This document shows positions 8,242 to 18,084 of a stretch of 42,347 nt of DNA, one piece after another. The DNA is from an uncultured Pirellulaceae bacterium. GTDB lineage: Bacteria; Planctomycetota; Planctomycetia; Pirellulales; Pirellulaceae. Within the stretch, counting starts at the first letter, position 1, and every line of letters starts with the position of its first letter. Location of the stretch: contig CAJQPP010000019.1 of assembly GCA_905480235.1 (NCBI GenBank), forward strand, positions 1 to 42,347. Reading direction: 5' to 3'. A model generated the notes under the pieces. That model was not told the origin of the DNA and ran no database searches. It saw only the letters and a program-made list of their open reading frames with translations. A program made the translations under genes and the position numbers.

Positions 8242-10827
8242 CTAAGAGAGAATCTTCTTTTTTGGCTCGGTATCACTAGATCCGATGAGTTGAGCGATAT
8301 CTGATAGCACAACTTCTAGGGGGCGATCCGGCGGCCAAGCGACGTATATAGGATGCCATACCGGCGAAAATCGATCCTTGTAGTTTCTCAGCCCCTGATA
8401 GCTGTAGAAATGCCTGCCAAAGCGAAATGCCAAAGACATTAATTGAGATCGCATCTCGATATGGTCGTCCGAATGCCAATCTGCCAGCGGTGCCTCGCCA
8501 AGATCGAGAAAGCGGTAGCCAGCTGAACGCCCCCAGCGCATGGCCTCCACGAACATGAAATCCAAAATGCCGGAGGGTATATCAGAAATGTGACGCACCA
8601 AACCGACGGCGAATTCGTCATGTTCCACGCCCTTCCACAACGAGAGAAAACCCACAATACGACCGTCTTTCTCAACAATTCCCACACTGCCCCGTTTTAA
8701 TAAATCGGGAGTCACGCTGTCGATTGAAAATTTGAATGGGGAGCCACCGCGATCGGTTCGCCAGATTTCATCAATGCGTTCTAACACAGGAGCTAGCTCG
8801 GGGAGTGCTTCGCCATCGATGACAGAGAATTGAAACCCTTCCTGTCGGGCCTGTTGCCAAGGTGCGTGGAGTGGTGAATGTGTATCTTCGGTCGGGTCGA
8901 CTTGCTGTAGATCGACCAAGGCCTGGTCACCGACATGGAACAAGCGGAGGTTCATTTCTTGATAAAGTGCTGCGAATCGATTGTCCACTAAATAGAAGAC
9001 TGGCCAGCGTGATTGCTGTTGGCACATTTCTTTGAAATCCCAAGCCATCTGCAGAGCGTCCGGTGTGGCCCCAATGGGATTACCCAAGGCAACGCAGCTT
9101 TTGCCGTGCCGAGAATAGGCGACCAGGGCGGTCTTTTCCTGATTGAACAGAAGGCGTTTGTCTCCTTGTAAAGCCAGGCTCGCTGAGGGGCGATCGGACG
9201 CATTAACGATGTTTTGCGCGGCTTGTAACTCGGCGTGAGTCGTTGATTCGGAATCTCCGATCGAATTTTGTATGACATGAACAACATAGAACCCGGCCGC
9301 CACGAGTGTGCCTGCCAAAACGGTTCGCAAGGAGCGGGGTGCGTCGGCATGCAAGCCAAATTGCCAAAAAGCCAAGCTGAAGTCATTGCGTTCTTTGGCC
9401 GCAAACCAATACAGCCAGAGCGAAAATACCAACACCAATGAGATCGCTACGATCCAATGCCAGGCAAGCGGACTCGTTAAGAAATTCCCGCGACGATAGA
9501 AATAGTGTCGTGTGGGCGCGACCACGCTAAAAGCAATCACAAGCATAATGGCTTGCCAGTATCCAAGTGACCCAAACAACGCAAAAAAAGTCGAAGCCAC
9601 GAGAGCCGGTAAGGTCCATTTCCAAGCTGCCTCATTGCGTTGGTATAACGCACTGGACAGAAGTAACAATAAAACACCGAACACACCGCCTAACAGATAG
9701 TTCGCTTCAATGAATGCTTTGGGAATGGTTTGCGCTAATTGATCCATGCGGAAATCTTCTGCCGGCAACGCGGAAGCCAGCAGAATACAGACGCCCGTAA
9801 AAAATACGACCAATGAGACAATCCGCGGCGCGATATCAGGAGTCCAGACGCCCAATGTATCGAAGGCTTTTTTTAGATGCTTGCGATGCATGATGACTTC
9901 ATGCCCGCCCAGCATCACGATTCCAATCACCATCGGTGTCAGATAGAAAATCAATCGGTAGGCCATGAGCGCCGCAAACAGCTCTGGTTTGGCGGCGGCA
10001 GTGGGGGCTAACAAAGTAATCAGACACAATTCCAGAACGCCTAATCCACCTGGAACTTGCGTCACGAAGACGGCTACCTGAGCCAGCAGGAAGATTCCAA
10101 CAAACTTGAAATAACTTATTTCAATAGACTCTGGGAGTAGTACATACACAATCGCGGCTGCGACTAATAAATCAATAGCCGCCACAATGTATTGCGCGAT
10201 GGATAGCCCAAACGGAGGAGGTCGAAATTCTTTGCTCCCGATCCGAATCGACTTTCCAAAAAAGCTGGCGAGCAAGTAACCAGCAGCTAAAGTTGTCAGG
10301 ATAATTCCCAATGGCCGAGTCGTCTTCATCGGCAATTTGATGACCTCGGGAATTTCCAGGGGCGCGATCAAAAAGACAATTCCGGATAAGGCGAAAAGGC
10401 CAATCCAAAACGTGATTGCCAAAATGAAAAGGAGCTTTACGATTTCAGATGCCGACAACCCCCAAGTGGAATAGAGTCGGTAACGAATTGTAGAGCCACC
10501 GAACAATAAGCCAAAATTATTGCCTACCGAATAACCAAGAAACGAGGCCAAGGCAACGCGGCTAAATTTCATGGGATGTCGGATGTACCAAATCCCTAAC
10601 CAGTCGTAGCAGACAAGAATGGCGTAGTTCAAAAGTGTCAGCAAAATGGCCAACATCAATTTCCAGTTTGGGATCGCCAGCAAGCCCTCTTGGAATTGCT
10701 GCAAGCTGTACTTCTTCAGTTCCAAATGTAGAAACCAAAGCGCAGCAACTAGCATCACCAGGACAAATATTGGCCCTGCCCACGTCTTTGTCTTTTCCCA
10801 ACGGGATTTGATTTCCGCTTTTCCCAA
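8242..10827 (-). CDS. mprF: MprF-like phosphatidylglycerol lysyltransferase/flippase
   Basis: At 861 residues it matches full-length MprF (840 in Staphylococcus). The N-terminal part is a multi-span flippase-like membrane domain (LPG_synthase_TM/UPF0104; for example TQVPGGLGVLELCL and the MAYRLIFYLTPM helix). A second membrane block extends to about residue 520. The C-terminal part (about 545-840) is a DUF2156 tRNA-dependent aminoacyl-transferase domain with a GNAT-like fold (GNPIGA, FYLVDNR, FLDLGEAPL). Known members transfer lysine or alanine from aminoacyl-tRNA to phosphatidylglycerol and flip the product, lowering surface charge and giving resistance to cationic peptides. The amino acid used cannot be read here. 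The only in-frame start is TTG 10827, with AAAGG just one base away, so the true start is uncertain (see findings). Confidence 0.88.
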   Translation of the reverse strand: MGKAEIKSRWEKTKTWAGPIFVLVMLVAALWFLHLELKKYSLQQFQEGLLAIPNWKLMLAILLTLLNYAILVCYDWLGIWYIRHPMKFSRVALASFLGYSVGNNFGLLFGGSTIRYRLYSTWGLSASEIVKLLFILAITFWIGLFALSGIVFLIAPLEIPEVIKLPMKTTRPLGIILTTLAAGYLLASFFGKSIRIGSKEFRPPPFGLSIAQYIVAAIDLLVAAAIVYVLLPESIEISYFKFVGIFLLAQVAVFVTQVPGGLGVLELCLITLLAPTAAAKPELFAALMAYRLIFYLTPMVIGIVMLGGHEVIMHRKHLKKAFDTLGVWTPDIAPRIVSLVVFFTGVCILLASALPAEDFRMDQLAQTIPKAFIEANYLLGGVFGVLLLLLSSALYQRNEAAWKWTLPALVASTFFALFGSLGYWQAIMLVIAFSVVAPTRHYFYRRGNFLTSPLAWHWIVAISLVLVFSLWLYWFAAKERNDFSLAFWQFGLHADAPRSLRTVLAGTLVAAGFYVVHVIQNSIGDSESTTHAELQAAQNIVNASDRPSASLALQGDKRLLFNQEKTALVAYSRHGKSCVALGNPIGATPDALQMAWDFKEMCQQQSRWPVFYLVDNRFAALYQEMNLRLFHVGDQALVDLQQVDPTEDTHSPLHAPWQQARQEGFQFSVIDGEALPELAPVLERIDEIWRTDRGGSPFKFSIDSVTPDLLKRGSVGIVEKDGRIVGFLSLWKGVEHDEFAVGLVRHISDIPSGILDFMFVEAMRWGRSAGYRFLDLGEAPLADWHSDDHIEMRSQLMSLAFRFGRHFYSYQGLRNYKDRFSPVWHPIYVAWPPDRPLEVVLSDIAQLIGSSDTEPKKKILS

Positions 10828-11077
10828 ACCTTTGTCGTCGCTGAACCATTAATCAGGTGTCTTCTATCGTCGCAATAAACAAGGCAGTCGGTCAACCACG
10901 AATTGGAATGCGAGGCGATTCCGACGGTAATTAACGGCTTGTTCGTCGACCAGAGGCTTGGCTCTGGATAACCGGCCACCTGTCGGTTGTGATTTATCGG
11001 GCGGGTCCAGAATCGGTCATTGAAATTGAATGGCGGATTTTAGCCATCATAAACAGCTACGATCAGGTCGGGGATCG
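10828..11077. other. intergenic region between divergent genes
   Basis: This stretch separates mprF (minus) from the DUF1553 gene (plus). It holds a short hairpin, CCAGAG/CTCTGG at 10950-10967 with a 6-base loop, and no T-tract. I see no RNA gene and no convincing ORF. Confidence 0.4.
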
Positions 11078-11086
11078 TGATATAAT
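11078..11086 (+). promoter_or_regulatory. extended -10 promoter for the DUF1553-DUF1501 pair
   Basis: TGaTATAAT is a perfect extended -10 element; the -35 region 17 bases upstream is poor (TACGAT). Transcription would begin near 11093. That excludes the GTG at 11091 as a start codon and favours ATG 11133. Confidence 0.5.
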
Positions 11087-11132
11087 TTGAGTGATTAATC
11101 TCAGTCTCAAAGATCTAAGGTTCGTGTATTTT

Positions 11133-14100
11133 ATGATCCTCTTGATAAAAAAATTCGCTTCGCTGCTAACGCTTTCGGTCGTTTTGGTTGCCTTGCTCGT
11201 GTTTTCGCAAACCGGTTGGTCGCACGCTCGCATTCACGAGCAGGAAACATCAGAGCAGGAATACACGCTTGGCACCAACCTTATTAAAAATGCTTCTGCG
11301 GAAAAAACGACCGCGGATCCCCAGGTAGCGGTAGATTGGGATGCCCGAACTTGGAGTGGAAAACCTGTATTCGAAATCGAAACGAGTTTTGCACGAACCG
11401 GGAATCAATGCTTCAAAATTCACTCCCCCGATGGAGCGGACGCCAGTTGGAGTTTTCGTGTGGAGCTAAAGCGAAATACGGAATATCGACTGAGTGCTTG
11501 GGTGAAAACAGAGGATTTGGCAGCCGGAGGCTTGGGAGCCTTGTTGAATTTGCACGAACTGCAAATGGAAGGCAAAGCCGAATCAATCCGAGGCACCCAG
11601 GAGTGGACTCCAGTCGTTACGGAGTTTAATTCGGGAGTCCATGATTCACTTACGGTGAATTTGTTATTTGGTGGTTGGGGGCGAGCAACCGGGACGGCAT
11701 GGTTTGATGATATTGAGCTACGCGAGATCAAACGCCCAGTCGCACCTGTTCTCTCGCAAGATGAAGCCTTGGTTTTGTTCGAATCCAAGGTGCTACCACT
11801 CTTAGAAAAGCACTGTTTCGCGTGTCACGGTGGTGGCGAAAAAATCCGCGCCGAGTTAGTCATGACGAACCGTGAAGATTTGATTTCGGGAGGCGAGTCG
11901 GGCCACGCGCTTGATCTGGAGGAACCTGCCGACAGCCTGTTGTTGGAGGTGATTAATTATGACAGCTACGAAATGCCGCCTAGCGGTAAACTACCGGACG
12001 AGGACATCCAGTCCATCACTCAATGGGTGATGGCAGGTGCACCTTGGAAAGGCGATGGCTTCAAGCCGGATCGCGATGGCGAATCGGGCGGTGGTCCTCC
12101 CGAAGTAAACGCCAAAACCAAACAGTGGTGGGCGTTTCAGCCAGTGCAGCGACCTGCGGTTCCGCAAGTCGATTTAGATTGGGGAACCAATGAAATTGAT
12201 CAGTTTATTGCAGAAAAGCTAAAAGCGAATCAACTCACGCCCGCGAAACCAGCCAGTCGTCGGCAATTGATTCGACGAGCTTACTACGATCTGACGGGTT
12301 TGCCACCAACGCCTCAAGAAGTCGCAGATTTCGTCGCAGATGATTCACCTGATGCTTACCCAAATTTGATCGAACGTTTATTAGCTTCTCCACACTACGG
12401 GGAAAAATGGGGGCGTCATTGGTTGGATGAGGTGCGGTATGCCGAATCCAACAGTTACGAACGCGATGGTACAAAGCCATTCGTTTGGCGCTATCGTGAT
12501 TATGTGATTCGATCATTCAACGACGACAAACCTTACGACATGTTTCTAATGGAACAGTTGGCGGGTGACGAGATGAATGAAGTGACGCCCGATCGCGTGA
12601 TTGCAACCGGTTATTACCGCCTCGGATTATGGGACGACGAACCGGCGGATCGAAAGCAGGCATGGTTTGATGATATGGATGATGTGTTAGCGACGACATC
12701 TCAAGGCATGCTGGGAATGACGATCAATTGTGCGAGATGCCATGATCACAAGATCGATCCCGTGCCAACGGAAGATTACTATCGACTGCTGGCTTTTTTC
12801 CGCAATGTCAAACGCTATGGAGTGCGCGGGCATGACACGGTCAAAGCGGCATCGGTGCGAGTGATCGCAAGCGCTGAAACCCAGGAAAAACACCGCGAAG
12901 ATTCGAATAAATATCGCGCCCTGGTAGCACAAAACAAGCAGTCGCTGGAAGAAATTGAGGCGATCGTCAAGGAAGATTTTATACCTGTTGAGCACGAAGA
13001 GTTTCGTAGCGAAATGAATCGTGTTCCTTTGGTCAAAAAACGGGCTGGCGGAGTAATTACTCAGGAACGTGCGGATGAGTACGCAAAGCTATTTAAGGAG
13101 ATGAGGCGGTTGCGAAACAATCCTCCACGTTCTCTGGAGGAAGCATTGTGTGTAAAAGAGGATGGCACGAACCCTAAAGAGACATTTGTGCAGATTCGCG
13201 GAAACGCGAACGCCGAAGGCAAGCCGGTTTCACCTGGATTCCCCTCGGTCCTCTCGCCGCCCGAACCAGAAATAGAATCTCCGGCGGAAGGGCTTTCAAC
13301 GGGTCGCCGCATGGCATTGGCACGTTGGATAACCGACCCGGCTAATCCTCTGACGGCACGCGTGATGGCCAATCGGATTTGGCAACATCATTTCGGACGG
13401 GGTATCGTACGCAGTACCAGTGATTTTGGGTTTCAAGGAACGCCTCCGACCCATCCCGAATTGCTGGATTGGCTGGCCAGTGAATTTGTGGAACGCGACT
13501 GGAGTGTCAAAGCGATGCATCGGTTGATCATGCTGAGTTCTGCTTACCAAATGGCTTCTCAATTTAACCAAGCGGCCTATGACGCCGATCCTCTGAATGA
13601 TTTGATTTGGCGATTCGATATGAGACGCTTAACTGCAGAGGAGATACGGGATTCAATTTTGGCGGTGAACGGAACATTGAACAAAGAGAAAATGTATGGT
13701 CCGAGCATCTACCCGATCATTCCGGACGAAGTGTTGCAAGGTCAGTCTCGCCCGGGCGAGAATTGGGGCAGGTCATCACCCCAAGATTTGGCTCGTAGAA
13801 GTGTCTACGTGCATATCAAGCGGTCCCTACCAGTGCCGATTTTGGCCAGCTTTGACGTAGCAGATCCTGATACTCCCTGCCCGGTCCGGTTCAATACAGT
13901 GCAACCGACTCAGGCTTTAGGGATGATCAACAGTGAATTTTTGAAGCGGCAATCGACGGCTTATGCAGATTCGATCATTCAGCAGGCTCCTGAGGATTTA
14001 GAAAAACAGATTTCGCAGGTTTTATTGAACGTGACACAAAGGCCGCCGACGGATGATGAGGTGCGACGCGGTGTCGATTTTGTAAAACGCGTACAATCAG

Positions 14101-14183
14101 AAGACAGCACCGATCAAAAAGAGGCCGTCCGGCAGTTTTGTCTGGTAGCGCTGAACCTAAATGAGTTTTTATTTCTGGATTAA
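11133..14183 (+). CDS. planctomycete cytochrome c (PSCyt1) / DUF1549 / DUF1553 protein with N-terminal CBM-like domain
   Basis: From ATG 11133 the protein has 1016 residues and begins with a signal peptide (MILLIKKF, hydrophobic core, then SHA). Residues about 45-200 form a beta-rich, carbohydrate-binding-like jelly roll (NLIKNASAE, WFDDIELREI). Next comes the PSCyt1 domain with heme motif CFACH (228-232), then DUF1549 with a second CARCH motif (533-537), and the C-terminal DUF1553 (PSD1) domain (RMALARWITDPANPLTARVM, LMLSSAYQMAS). This family is greatly expanded in planctomycetes and usually sits next to a DUF1501 gene, as here, 87 bases upstream. The biochemical role is not established; roles in extracellular polysaccharide processing have been proposed. 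The N-terminal binding-like module fits that idea but is only a fold guess. Confidence 0.92.
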   Translation: MILLIKKFASLLTLSVVLVALLVFSQTGWSHARIHEQETSEQEYTLGTNLIKNASAEKTTADPQVAVDWDARTWSGKPVFEIETSFARTGNQCFKIHSPDGADASWSFRVELKRNTEYRLSAWVKTEDLAAGGLGALLNLHELQMEGKAESIRGTQEWTPVVTEFNSGVHDSLTVNLLFGGWGRATGTAWFDDIELREIKRPVAPVLSQDEALVLFESKVLPLLEKHCFACHGGGEKIRAELVMTNREDLISGGESGHALDLEEPADSLLLEVINYDSYEMPPSGKLPDEDIQSITQWVMAGAPWKGDGFKPDRDGESGGGPPEVNAKTKQWWAFQPVQRPAVPQVDLDWGTNEIDQFIAEKLKANQLTPAKPASRRQLIRRAYYDLTGLPPTPQEVADFVADDSPDAYPNLIERLLASPHYGEKWGRHWLDEVRYAESNSYERDGTKPFVWRYRDYVIRSFNDDKPYDMFLMEQLAGDEMNEVTPDRVIATGYYRLGLWDDEPADRKQAWFDDMDDVLATTSQGMLGMTINCARCHDHKIDPVPTEDYYRLLAFFRNVKRYGVRGHDTVKAASVRVIASAETQEKHREDSNKYRALVAQNKQSLEEIEAIVKEDFIPVEHEEFRSEMNRVPLVKKRAGGVITQERADEYAKLFKEMRRLRNNPPRSLEEALCVKEDGTNPKETFVQIRGNANAEGKPVSPGFPSVLSPPEPEIESPAEGLSTGRRMALARWITDPANPLTARVMANRIWQHHFGRGIVRSTSDFGFQGTPPTHPELLDWLASEFVERDWSVKAMHRLIMLSSAYQMASQFNQAAYDADPLNDLIWRFDMRRLTAEEIRDSILAVNGTLNKEKMYGPSIYPIIPDEVLQGQSRPGENWGRSSPQDLARRSVYVHIKRSLPVPILASFDVADPDTPCPVRFNTVQPTQALGMINSEFLKRQSTAYADSIIQQAPEDLEKQISQVLLNVTQRPPTDDEVRRGVDFVKRVQSEDSTDQKEAVRQFCLVALNLNEFLFLD

Positions 14184-14270
14184 AGAAACGGTCGCATCGT
14201 AATTATTGGCGGTGCTGATTTTTTAATGGCTATGATTTTTAACGGCTATATAGGCAGCGGATAGATAATC

Positions 14271-15725
14271 ATGAAAAAGAATTTTTGTCGAAGGACCCGC
14301 AGGGAATTTATGTGGCAAGCCGGCGGAGGTTTTGCGGGCACTGCTCTTTGTGGCATGCTGGGGCAGAACTTTTTTGCCAACCAGGCCATGGCTGCAAATG
14401 GTTTGCAGGAGTGGGAGAATCCACTCGCTGCTAGAGTGGGGCATTTCCAGCCGAAGGCAAAATCCGTCATCTTTCTGTTCATGTACGGTGGCCCTAGCCA
14501 TATCGACACGTTCGATTACAAACCCAAGCTCGTTGGGATGGATAACAAGACCGTCAAGGTGAAAACCTTTGGACGTGGTGGACATAAAAACGAAGGCCGG
14601 ATTGTCGAACCACCATGGAAATTCAAACAATATGGTGAATGTGGCAAGTGGGTCTCGGATCTATTTCCCAACGTCGCCAAGCATGTTGACGATATTGCCT
14701 TCGTCCATTCACTGACCGCCGATTCGCCGATCCATGGTAGTGCGATGCTGCAGATGAACAGCGGCGAGATACTCAGCGGTAGCCCCTGTTTGGGATCTTG
14801 GGTCAATTATGGTTTGGGCAGCGAGAACCAGAACCTACCTGGGTTCGTCGTCATGTTGGATAAACGTGGCGGCCCTATCAGCGGCCCTAAAAACTGGTCT
14901 TCAGGGTACATGCCCGCCAGTTACCAAGCGACCGTAATGCGTTCCTCGGGTAACCCCATTCTCGACCTTAAACCGAACGGGATGTCGAAGGAAACTCAGC
15001 GTCGCTTGCTTAATACGTTGCAGGAATACAATCGTGAGCATCAAGCAAACCGCAACGACAACTCGGACTTGGCAGCACGCATTGCCAGTTATGAATTGGC
15101 CTACAAAATGCAGGCATCAGCTCCCGAGGCGGTCGATCTAAAACAAGAATCGGAAAAAACTAAGGAGCTCTATGGTTTGAATCATCCCACCGCCTCCTAT
15201 TTTGGGCGGCAATGCCTGATGGCGCGACGCTTAGTCGAACGCGGTGTTCGGTTTATTCAGGTCTACAGTGGTGGGAATCACAACGATGCAAATTGGGACG
15301 CTCACGGAGACCTAAAGGTCAATCACGACCTGCACGCCCTGGAAACAGACCAGCCGATCGCCGCCCTATTATCAGATCTGAAACAGCGCGGCATGTTGGA
15401 CGAGACCTTGGTGGTTTGGGGTGGGGAGTTCGGGCGACAGCCAACCGCCGAATATGCCGACGCACGAACTGGCCGTGACCACAACGCCTATGGATTTACC
15501 ATGTGGATGGCAGGTGGTGGAATCAAAGGCGGGGTGAGTGTCGGAAAGACCGACGAACTGGGGGCCTCCGCTGTTGAGGATCGATTCCACGTGCGCCGCG
15601 TCCACGCCACCATTCTTAACCAGTTGGGAATTGACTGTAATCGTCTGAGCTACTTCTTCGGTGGCCTGGATCGCAAGTTAGTAGGTGTGGAGGGATCGGA
15701 GCCTATTCCCCAATTAATTAGCTAA
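14271..15725 (+). CDS. Tat-exported DUF1501 protein
   Basis: The protein has 484 residues. The N-terminus has a twin-arginine signal (RRTRREFMWQ) followed by a Gly/Ala-rich hydrophobic stretch ending near ANQAMA. The body matches DUF1501, a family related to the alkaline phosphatase/sulfatase superfamily: FLFMYGGPSHIDTFD near the start of the mature protein, FGRQCLMARRLVERGVRFIQV, WDAHGD, VVWGGEFGR and GRDHN. These Asp/His-rich motifs resemble metal-binding positions. It follows the DUF1553 gene and is probably co-transcribed and functionally paired with it. Tat export implies folding in the cytoplasm, often with a cofactor. The substrate is unknown. Confidence 0.92.
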   Translation: MKKNFCRRTRREFMWQAGGGFAGTALCGMLGQNFFANQAMAANGLQEWENPLAARVGHFQPKAKSVIFLFMYGGPSHIDTFDYKPKLVGMDNKTVKVKTFGRGGHKNEGRIVEPPWKFKQYGECGKWVSDLFPNVAKHVDDIAFVHSLTADSPIHGSAMLQMNSGEILSGSPCLGSWVNYGLGSENQNLPGFVVMLDKRGGPISGPKNWSSGYMPASYQATVMRSSGNPILDLKPNGMSKETQRRLLNTLQEYNREHQANRNDNSDLAARIASYELAYKMQASAPEAVDLKQESEKTKELYGLNHPTASYFGRQCLMARRLVERGVRFIQVYSGGNHNDANWDAHGDLKVNHDLHALETDQPIAALLSDLKQRGMLDETLVVWGGEFGRQPTAEYADARTGRDHNAYGFTMWMAGGGIKGGVSVGKTDELGASAVEDRFHVRRVHATILNQLGIDCNRLSYFFGGLDRKLVGVEGSEPIPQLIS

Positions 15726-15996
15726 AATAGATTGGCAAGGCGAGAGTTTTCAGCAAACCCACGTAATGATTCTCGCAGGGGGGATCTGCTCGGGAGCAGC
15801 GGTTTTCCGTCGGTCGTAACCTGTTGACCGTCGGGCAGTGACCTGGGCTATCGCTGTTGATCGCTAGTTAGGATTCTAATCCCATATCCATATTCGGCGA
15901 GATTCAGGCGTTGGCATCGCAGCGGATGGCATTCGCCAACAACGTAAGCCCGTCAGGTAGCCTTTCATGGCTCATGGGTTGTCGCCTGGTTGGGGC
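15726..15996. other. intergenic region, DUF1501 to tRNA-Leu terminator
   Basis: Converging transcription from the DUF1501 gene and the tRNA gene meets here. A weak hairpin (CTGCT/AGCAG at 15786-15799, then CGGTTTT) might end the DUF1501 transcript. Nothing else can be supported. Confidence 0.35.
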
Positions 15997-16026
15997 AAAA
16001 AAAAACGAAGCATGAATCATGCTTCG
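15997..16026 (-). terminator. intrinsic terminator of tRNA-Leu
   Basis: A perfect 10-bp inverted repeat, CGAAGCATGA/TCATGCTTCG (16006-16026), is followed on the minus strand by nine T. It starts 6 bases beyond the tRNA 3' end, so it terminates that transcript. Confidence 0.85.
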
Positions 16027-16031
16027 TTCAG

Positions 16032-16115
16032 TAGCGGCGAAAGGACTCGAACCTTCACTCCCATTCGGGAACTTGATTTTGAATCAAGCGCGTCTGCCAA
16101 TTCCGCCACGCCGCC
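16032..16115 (-). tRNA. tRNA-Leu (anticodon CAA)
   Basis: Read on the minus strand, GGCGGCGTGGCGGAATTGGC gives the acceptor 5' arm, U8-G9 and D arm. The anticodon arm is CTTGA-TTCAAAA-TCAAG with anticodon CAA (decodes UUG). A class II long variable arm (CCC/GGG stem) follows, then the T arm with loop TTCGAGT and the acceptor 3' arm CGCCGCT plus discriminator A. The outermost acceptor pair is G-U. CCA is not encoded. The 84-nt length fits tRNA-Leu. The upstream bases contain TAAAAT, a possible -10, behind a small AACCGG/CCGGTT hairpin (16136-16152). Confidence 0.93.
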
Positions 16116-16237
16116 AATTGTGAGGTCAGGATTTTAACCGGAAATGCCGGTTAGGAAAAGGCAAAGATCCCAGTAATCTTCAAATCAATTTTAATGGAAG
16201 CTCACCCGCTGGTTCGCGAATCACATCGCCGAGCCCG

Positions 16238-17851
16238 TTACCAATCTTGTCTGTCGACCACTTCACCACCCGCGGGCGTAAACATTTTTAGCAGGACTTC
16301 GGGAGAAATATCATTGCTCATTAGCGAAACCGAGCCGTCCATGATGCCGACCATGAAACCGTCCGGCCTAATTCCTCCTAAATTAGCTCGTGGATCGGTC
16401 GGATCGACTTTGTAGTCCTCAGGCTTGGACCAAGGTGTCATCGCCTCGCTGTTCACCTCGACTAACCCTATGGTGTTGCTGGTGCCGTCTGTGAAATCGC
16501 CAAAATCGCAACCGTCGGGGCGTCCCAGTAACATATTTTCACCGGTTACCAACAAGAGGTTGGTATGGCCCTCTTGGCCCATCATGAGTTGCAGATCCGT
16601 ACTTTTCAGGAAATCAGGCATTTGCTCGACCAGTGGCAGGTTGTGCTCACTATCCCACGGTTCCTCCAGATTGAATTGCTCGTAAAGTGCATTTTGCTCA
16701 ATGAAAGGGAGGATTTTTACTCGCCAGCTCAACAGTGCATTACCCTGATCATCGTAAATGTTGGTTGGGAATTTTCGATAAGCCGATACGTAGTTGTGCA
16801 TCGCGAGCATAATTTGCCGCATGTTGTTTTGCGTTTGAATTCTTCGAGCTGCATTTCTAGCTGACTGTACTGCCGGTAATAAAAGTGCCGTGGCGATGGG
16901 CGCAAAAGAAACTCCGTAGCCAGCATTAAACGACAATTCGTTTCCGTCGATGGTGGGGCTTAATTGGTTTGAAAAATAGTCTGCCAACCGTCGTGTGTAA
17001 TCCGATGTGGCCTTTTGCACTGGGTCACTGGGATTTAACATCGGCGCGAACTGGGAAAGCATAAACTCTTTACCGAGCTTGATGCCGCGTTCCATTATCT
17101 CACCCAGTTTCGCAGCCTGCCCAGGTTCCGCTGTAATCACCATTTCCGATTGAAGTTGGCTCCCAAATTCTTGACGCATGTAAAAGCTGTTTATCAAGGT
17201 GGGGATTTCGGCGAACACGCGGAAATTTTCGGGAATGGAATCTTCATCAATCATACCCATGATCATGGGTCTTAACGCTGCCATATCGACGCACGCGTGC
17301 AGCGAATTGGTCGATAAATTTCTGTCAAGCAATTGCAGGACACGACAATCATCTTCTTGATTTTCAGTAAGCATTTTCACCAAGAAGGATTCTTCACCTA
17401 TAAGGAAATTTTTGCGGTCCAGGACCACGATTCTTAGACCGGGTTCCAATTCGTAACTCGGTAAATCTTGGAACGTATCTTGCTCAATGAAGTCCGCCAT
17501 TTGGCCTCCTAAGACGACGGGTTCATTGAAACGCACCAAGAGTCCAAATTTTGGTGAAGCAGGCGGCGTAGGTAGCGCGGCCAGCCCTAATAGCATTTCA
17601 ATCTTCATGAAATCCATCCCGAAATATTGTTCGCTCCATGCAGAGGCTATTTCGAATGGCATCAACTCGAGGCCTGGATCGCCGCTTAACTCGGAAGGCC
17701 AGGCGACCATTGCGGCCACCGTCGACTTGGGTACTGCGACGTTTTCCAGTTCTATCTGCCCAACCACTTTTATTTGCGCGGTGGTTTGAGAAACCGTTAA
17801 GAGGCTGCTCAATAGAATTGCCAACAAGGTGATGGTTTGATTGAACTTCAT
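16238..17851 (-). CDS. secreted protein with C-terminal DUF1559 domain
   Basis: The protein has 537 residues with a normal signal peptide (MKFNQTITLLAILLSS, ending near TTAQ). The first 310 or so residues have no family I recognise. From about 315 the planctomycete DUF1559 (SBP_bac_10) signature appears: LLPAVQSARNAARRIQTQNN, QIMLAMHNY, SWRVKILPFIEQNALY, a SNTIGLVEV segment, and near the end GIMDGSVSLMSNDIS. Most DUF1559 proteins begin with a type IV pilin-like methylation segment (FTLVELLVVI); that is absent here. The ATG is preceded by AAGGGAG with a short 3-base spacer. The function is unknown; the protein is probably periplasmic or on the surface. Its stop lies 120 bases before the tRNA gene on the same strand. 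Confidence 0.88.
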   Translation of the reverse strand: MKFNQTITLLAILLSSLLTVSQTTAQIKVVGQIELENVAVPKSTVAAMVAWPSELSGDPGLELMPFEIASAWSEQYFGMDFMKIEMLLGLAALPTPPASPKFGLLVRFNEPVVLGGQMADFIEQDTFQDLPSYELEPGLRIVVLDRKNFLIGEESFLVKMLTENQEDDCRVLQLLDRNLSTNSLHACVDMAALRPMIMGMIDEDSIPENFRVFAEIPTLINSFYMRQEFGSQLQSEMVITAEPGQAAKLGEIMERGIKLGKEFMLSQFAPMLNPSDPVQKATSDYTRRLADYFSNQLSPTIDGNELSFNAGYGVSFAPIATALLLPAVQSARNAARRIQTQNNMRQIMLAMHNYVSAYRKFPTNIYDDQGNALLSWRVKILPFIEQNALYEQFNLEEPWDSEHNLPLVEQMPDFLKSTDLQLMMGQEGHTNLLLVTGENMLLGRPDGCDFGDFTDGTSNTIGLVEVNSEAMTPWSKPEDYKVDPTDPRANLGGIRPDGFMVGIMDGSVSLMSNDISPEVLLKMFTPAGGEVVDRQDW

Positions 17852-18084
17852 GGTCTCCCTTTCGTCGGGATTAGGTTTGAGGAGCGAACACCTGAGCCAA
17901 TGATGCGGTAGTGATTTTCAGCCACAGACTTCGATTAAGCCCATGCACGTGATATGGAAAAAATTTGAGCAGTGCCAGAAACGGTAAAGGTAGGCAAACG
18001 CAATTCAGTTCAGGATAACGAATTGAGACACCCCCTACAATTATCCGCGTTGAGAAGGATTGTGGCGGCGGTTAATGCATCCGC

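Noticed and set aside
17983..18000. Shared short string AGGCAAACGC with 31049-31058
   Set aside because: Too short and not flanked by further similarity; chance is sufficient.
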